From positions 1 to 13,106 of the forward strand of contig JAGQRL010000019.1 in the NCBI GenBank assembly GCA_020425485.1: 13,106 bases of DNA, read 5' to 3'. The stretch comes from Rhodospirillaceae bacterium (GTDB lineage Bacteria; Pseudomonadota; Alphaproteobacteria; DSM-16000; Inquilinaceae). The position numbers were made by a program, and so were the translations under genes. The notes under the pieces are model-generated. The model was given only the letters and a program-made list of their open reading frames with translations. It was not told the origin of the DNA and did no database searches. This document shows positions 11,746-13,106 of the stretch, one piece after another; positions within the stretch are counted from its first letter, which is position 1; each line of letters opens with the position of its first letter.

Positions 11746-13106
11746 CTATCCCTCCTCCGCCGGGCCGGGGGCGGCCGCACCGGCGGCCGTGGGGCCATAG
11801 CCATGGAAACCGCGGCCCAGCCACACATGCACCAGCAGCGCACCGTCCTCATGCGTCGGCACGGTGATGTCGTCCAACTGCTCCAACTCGTCGAAATAGC
11901 CGTCGTAGAAGCGGCCGTTGCTGCGGGTGACGATCAGCACGTCCTGGCCCGCCAGAACAGCGGCATCGGCCGACAGGTCGTACTGGCTGTCCACCCGCCC
12001 ATCGGCGTTCCAGCTATAGACCCCGTCCAGTTGGCGGGCGGAGTGGTACATCACGGCGGCGATGTAGCGCCGTTCGTCCAGCACCACCGGCAGGTCGCCA
12101 CGGGCCTGGCGCACGGCATCGATTGCGGCGGCCAGCTCGTCCCAGCCGCGCATGCGGCGGAAGGGGTCGCGGCGGGCCTCGTGGAACAGGCCGGTGGCCT
12201 GCCCCACGGGCTCCACCAGCGGCACCGCCACCGCCAGCGCCAGATGGGCCGCCAGCATCCACACCAGCAAGCGGCGCCAGCGCGGCACATCCATCAGCGC
12301 CACCACCGCCACCGTGGCCGACACATAGGCGGCCGCCGCCCAGTTGGCATTGGCCTGGGAGAGCAGGCCCTGCACCGTCATGAAGCCCAGCAGGGGCACG
12401 GCGAAGCACAGCAGCAGGCGCACGCCGGGCACCTGGCAACTGCGCTGCCAGCGGGCAATCGCGTAGAGCAGCGCGCCGAAGGTCACCGGGCCGAACACGC
12501 CGAACTGGCCGCCCAGGAATTCCAGCATCTCGCCCGGATTAAACAGGCTGGCGGTGTCGTACTCGCCGTCCTGGATCACATGGTCGACGGCGACGAAGCC
12601 GGTGGCGAAATTCCACACCAGATTGGGGCTGAACACGGCCAGCAGGGCTGCGGCATAGGCATAGGGGCCGGCGCTGGCGAACACCCGCAGGCGGCGGGCG
12701 AGCAGCAGGTAGAGCAGCAGCGAGACGGGAAAGGCGACGGCGGCATATTTGGTCAGCAGCGCACAGCCGGTGAAGGCCCCCGCCAGCGCCCACCACAGCA
12801 CGGGGTGGGCGGTCGGCCGCCCGCCGCCTTCGGCCTTGATCACGGCAGCGAGCCCGAAGGCCCAGAACATCAGCAAGGCCGGGTCCACCGACACCACCAG
12901 GGCCGACACGCTGATCCCCGGCAGGGCGACGTAGCAGATGGCCGACAACGCCCCCACCCGCGGCGACACCAGCGTTCGGCCGACCCAGAACAGCACCAGC
13001 GCGGTGGTGGCATGGACCAGGGGGGTGGACAGGCGGATGCCGAAGGAGCCGTCGCCGGCCACCGCGGTGGTGAGCCGGATCAGCCAGGCGATCATCGGCG
13101 GCTTGG
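11746..13106 (-). CDS. ArnT/GT39-like membrane glycosyltransferase (PMT_2), 5' end outside window
   Basis: The 3' 452 codons of a polytopic glycosyltransferase; the reading frame stays open through the window edge. The visible start, KPPMIAWLIRLTTAV, matches the (Y/S)KPPxIAW segment after the first periplasmic loop of PMT_2/ArnT-like enzymes, so the first membrane segment and catalytic DE-type loop are missing only because of the window cut. Many hydrophobic segments follow, then SVDPALLMFWA, NANWAAAAYVSA and a soluble C-terminal domain (about the last 150 residues, from GWDELAAAIDAV). Such enzymes transfer a sugar from a polyprenyl-phosphate carrier to lipid A, another glycan or protein on the periplasmic face. 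The acceptor is not identifiable here. It sits one base upstream of the PAP2 phosphatase. Confidence 0.87.
   Translation of the reverse strand, partial: KPPMIAWLIRLTTAVAGDGSFGIRLSTPLVHATTALVLFWVGRTLVSPRVGALSAICYVALPGISVSALVVSVDPALLMFWAFGLAAVIKAEGGGRPTAHPVLWWALAGAFTGCALLTKYAAVAFPVSLLLYLLLARRLRVFASAGPYAYAAALLAVFSPNLVWNFATGFVAVDHVIQDGEYDTASLFNPGEMLEFLGGQFGVFGPVTFGALLYAIARWQRSCQVPGVRLLLCFAVPLLGFMTVQGLLSQANANWAAAAYVSATVAVVALMDVPRWRRLLVWMLAAHLALAVAVPLVEPVGQATGLFHEARRDPFRRMRGWDELAAAIDAVRQARGDLPVVLDERRYIAAVMYHSARQLDGVYSWNADGRVDSQYDLSADAAVLAGQDVLIVTRSNGRFYDGYFDELEQLDDITVPTHEDGALLVHVWLGRGFHGYGPTAAGAAAPGPAEEG

Noticed and set aside
1..13106. Search for CRISPR arrays, IS ends, attachment sites, tRNA genes and phage genes
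   Set aside because: No regularly spaced repeat of the right length, no transposase or integrase, and no tRNA-like cloverleaf were seen; this appears to be ordinary core chromosome.

Overview
The window is chromosomal core sequence of a GC-rich alphaproteobacterium. The best guess is a Rhodospirillales-type lineage; this rests on gene order and protein style, since there is no rRNA or taxonomic marker to fix it. Genes are packed tightly with short gaps and several overlaps. I see no tRNA, rRNA, insertion sequence, prophage or CRISPR array, and no gap above 300 bases without a gene.

Region 1 (1-2859, minus strand) reads rpoZ (omega subunit) -> bifunctional RelA/SpoT-type (p)ppGpp synthetase/hydrolase -> pdxJ (only its first 21 codons are in the window). 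It pairs the alarmone enzyme with the RNA polymerase subunit that helps form a ppGpp site. A strong 11-bp hairpin sits immediately in front of the chosen synthetase start codon.

Region 2 (2860-4340) begins with a relatively AT-rich divergent promoter region. It then runs on the plus strand through a NYN/LabA-like (DUF88) predicted nuclease and a family-5 (UDGb-type) uracil-DNA glycosylase, whose ORFs overlap by 4 bases.

Region 3 (4404-5805, minus strand) is dapA -> smpB: lysine/diaminopimelate synthesis followed by the trans-translation factor. Divergent from dapA, with only 12 bases between the annotated starts, are a soluble lytic transglycosylase and a type II haloacid dehalogenase-like hydrolase whose start lies inside the transglycosylase ORF (5818-8485, plus strand).

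Region 4 (8521-10756, minus strand) is a membrane-anchored coiled-coil M23 peptidase overlapping a bactofilin by 29 bases, a likely cell-shape or localised wall-remodelling module. Its leader carries three 15-bp tandem repeats and nested inverted repeats.

Region 5 (10929-13106, minus strand) is the 3' part of an ArnT/GT39-like membrane glycosyltransferase followed one base later by a PAP2 lipid phosphatase. Together they suggest envelope lipid or polyprenyl-sugar modification.

Envelope biology is the main thread from about 4.9 to 13.1 kb: DapA makes the precursor of the peptidoglycan cross-linking amino acid, the transglycosylase and M23 enzyme cut the wall, the bactofilin is a likely scaffold, and the last two genes act on lipid-linked substrates. 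No gene in the window is of an unknown type. The most interesting signals are regulatory: the hairpin before the synthetase, the two very compact divergent start regions, and the repeat-laden leader of the M23-bactofilin pair.
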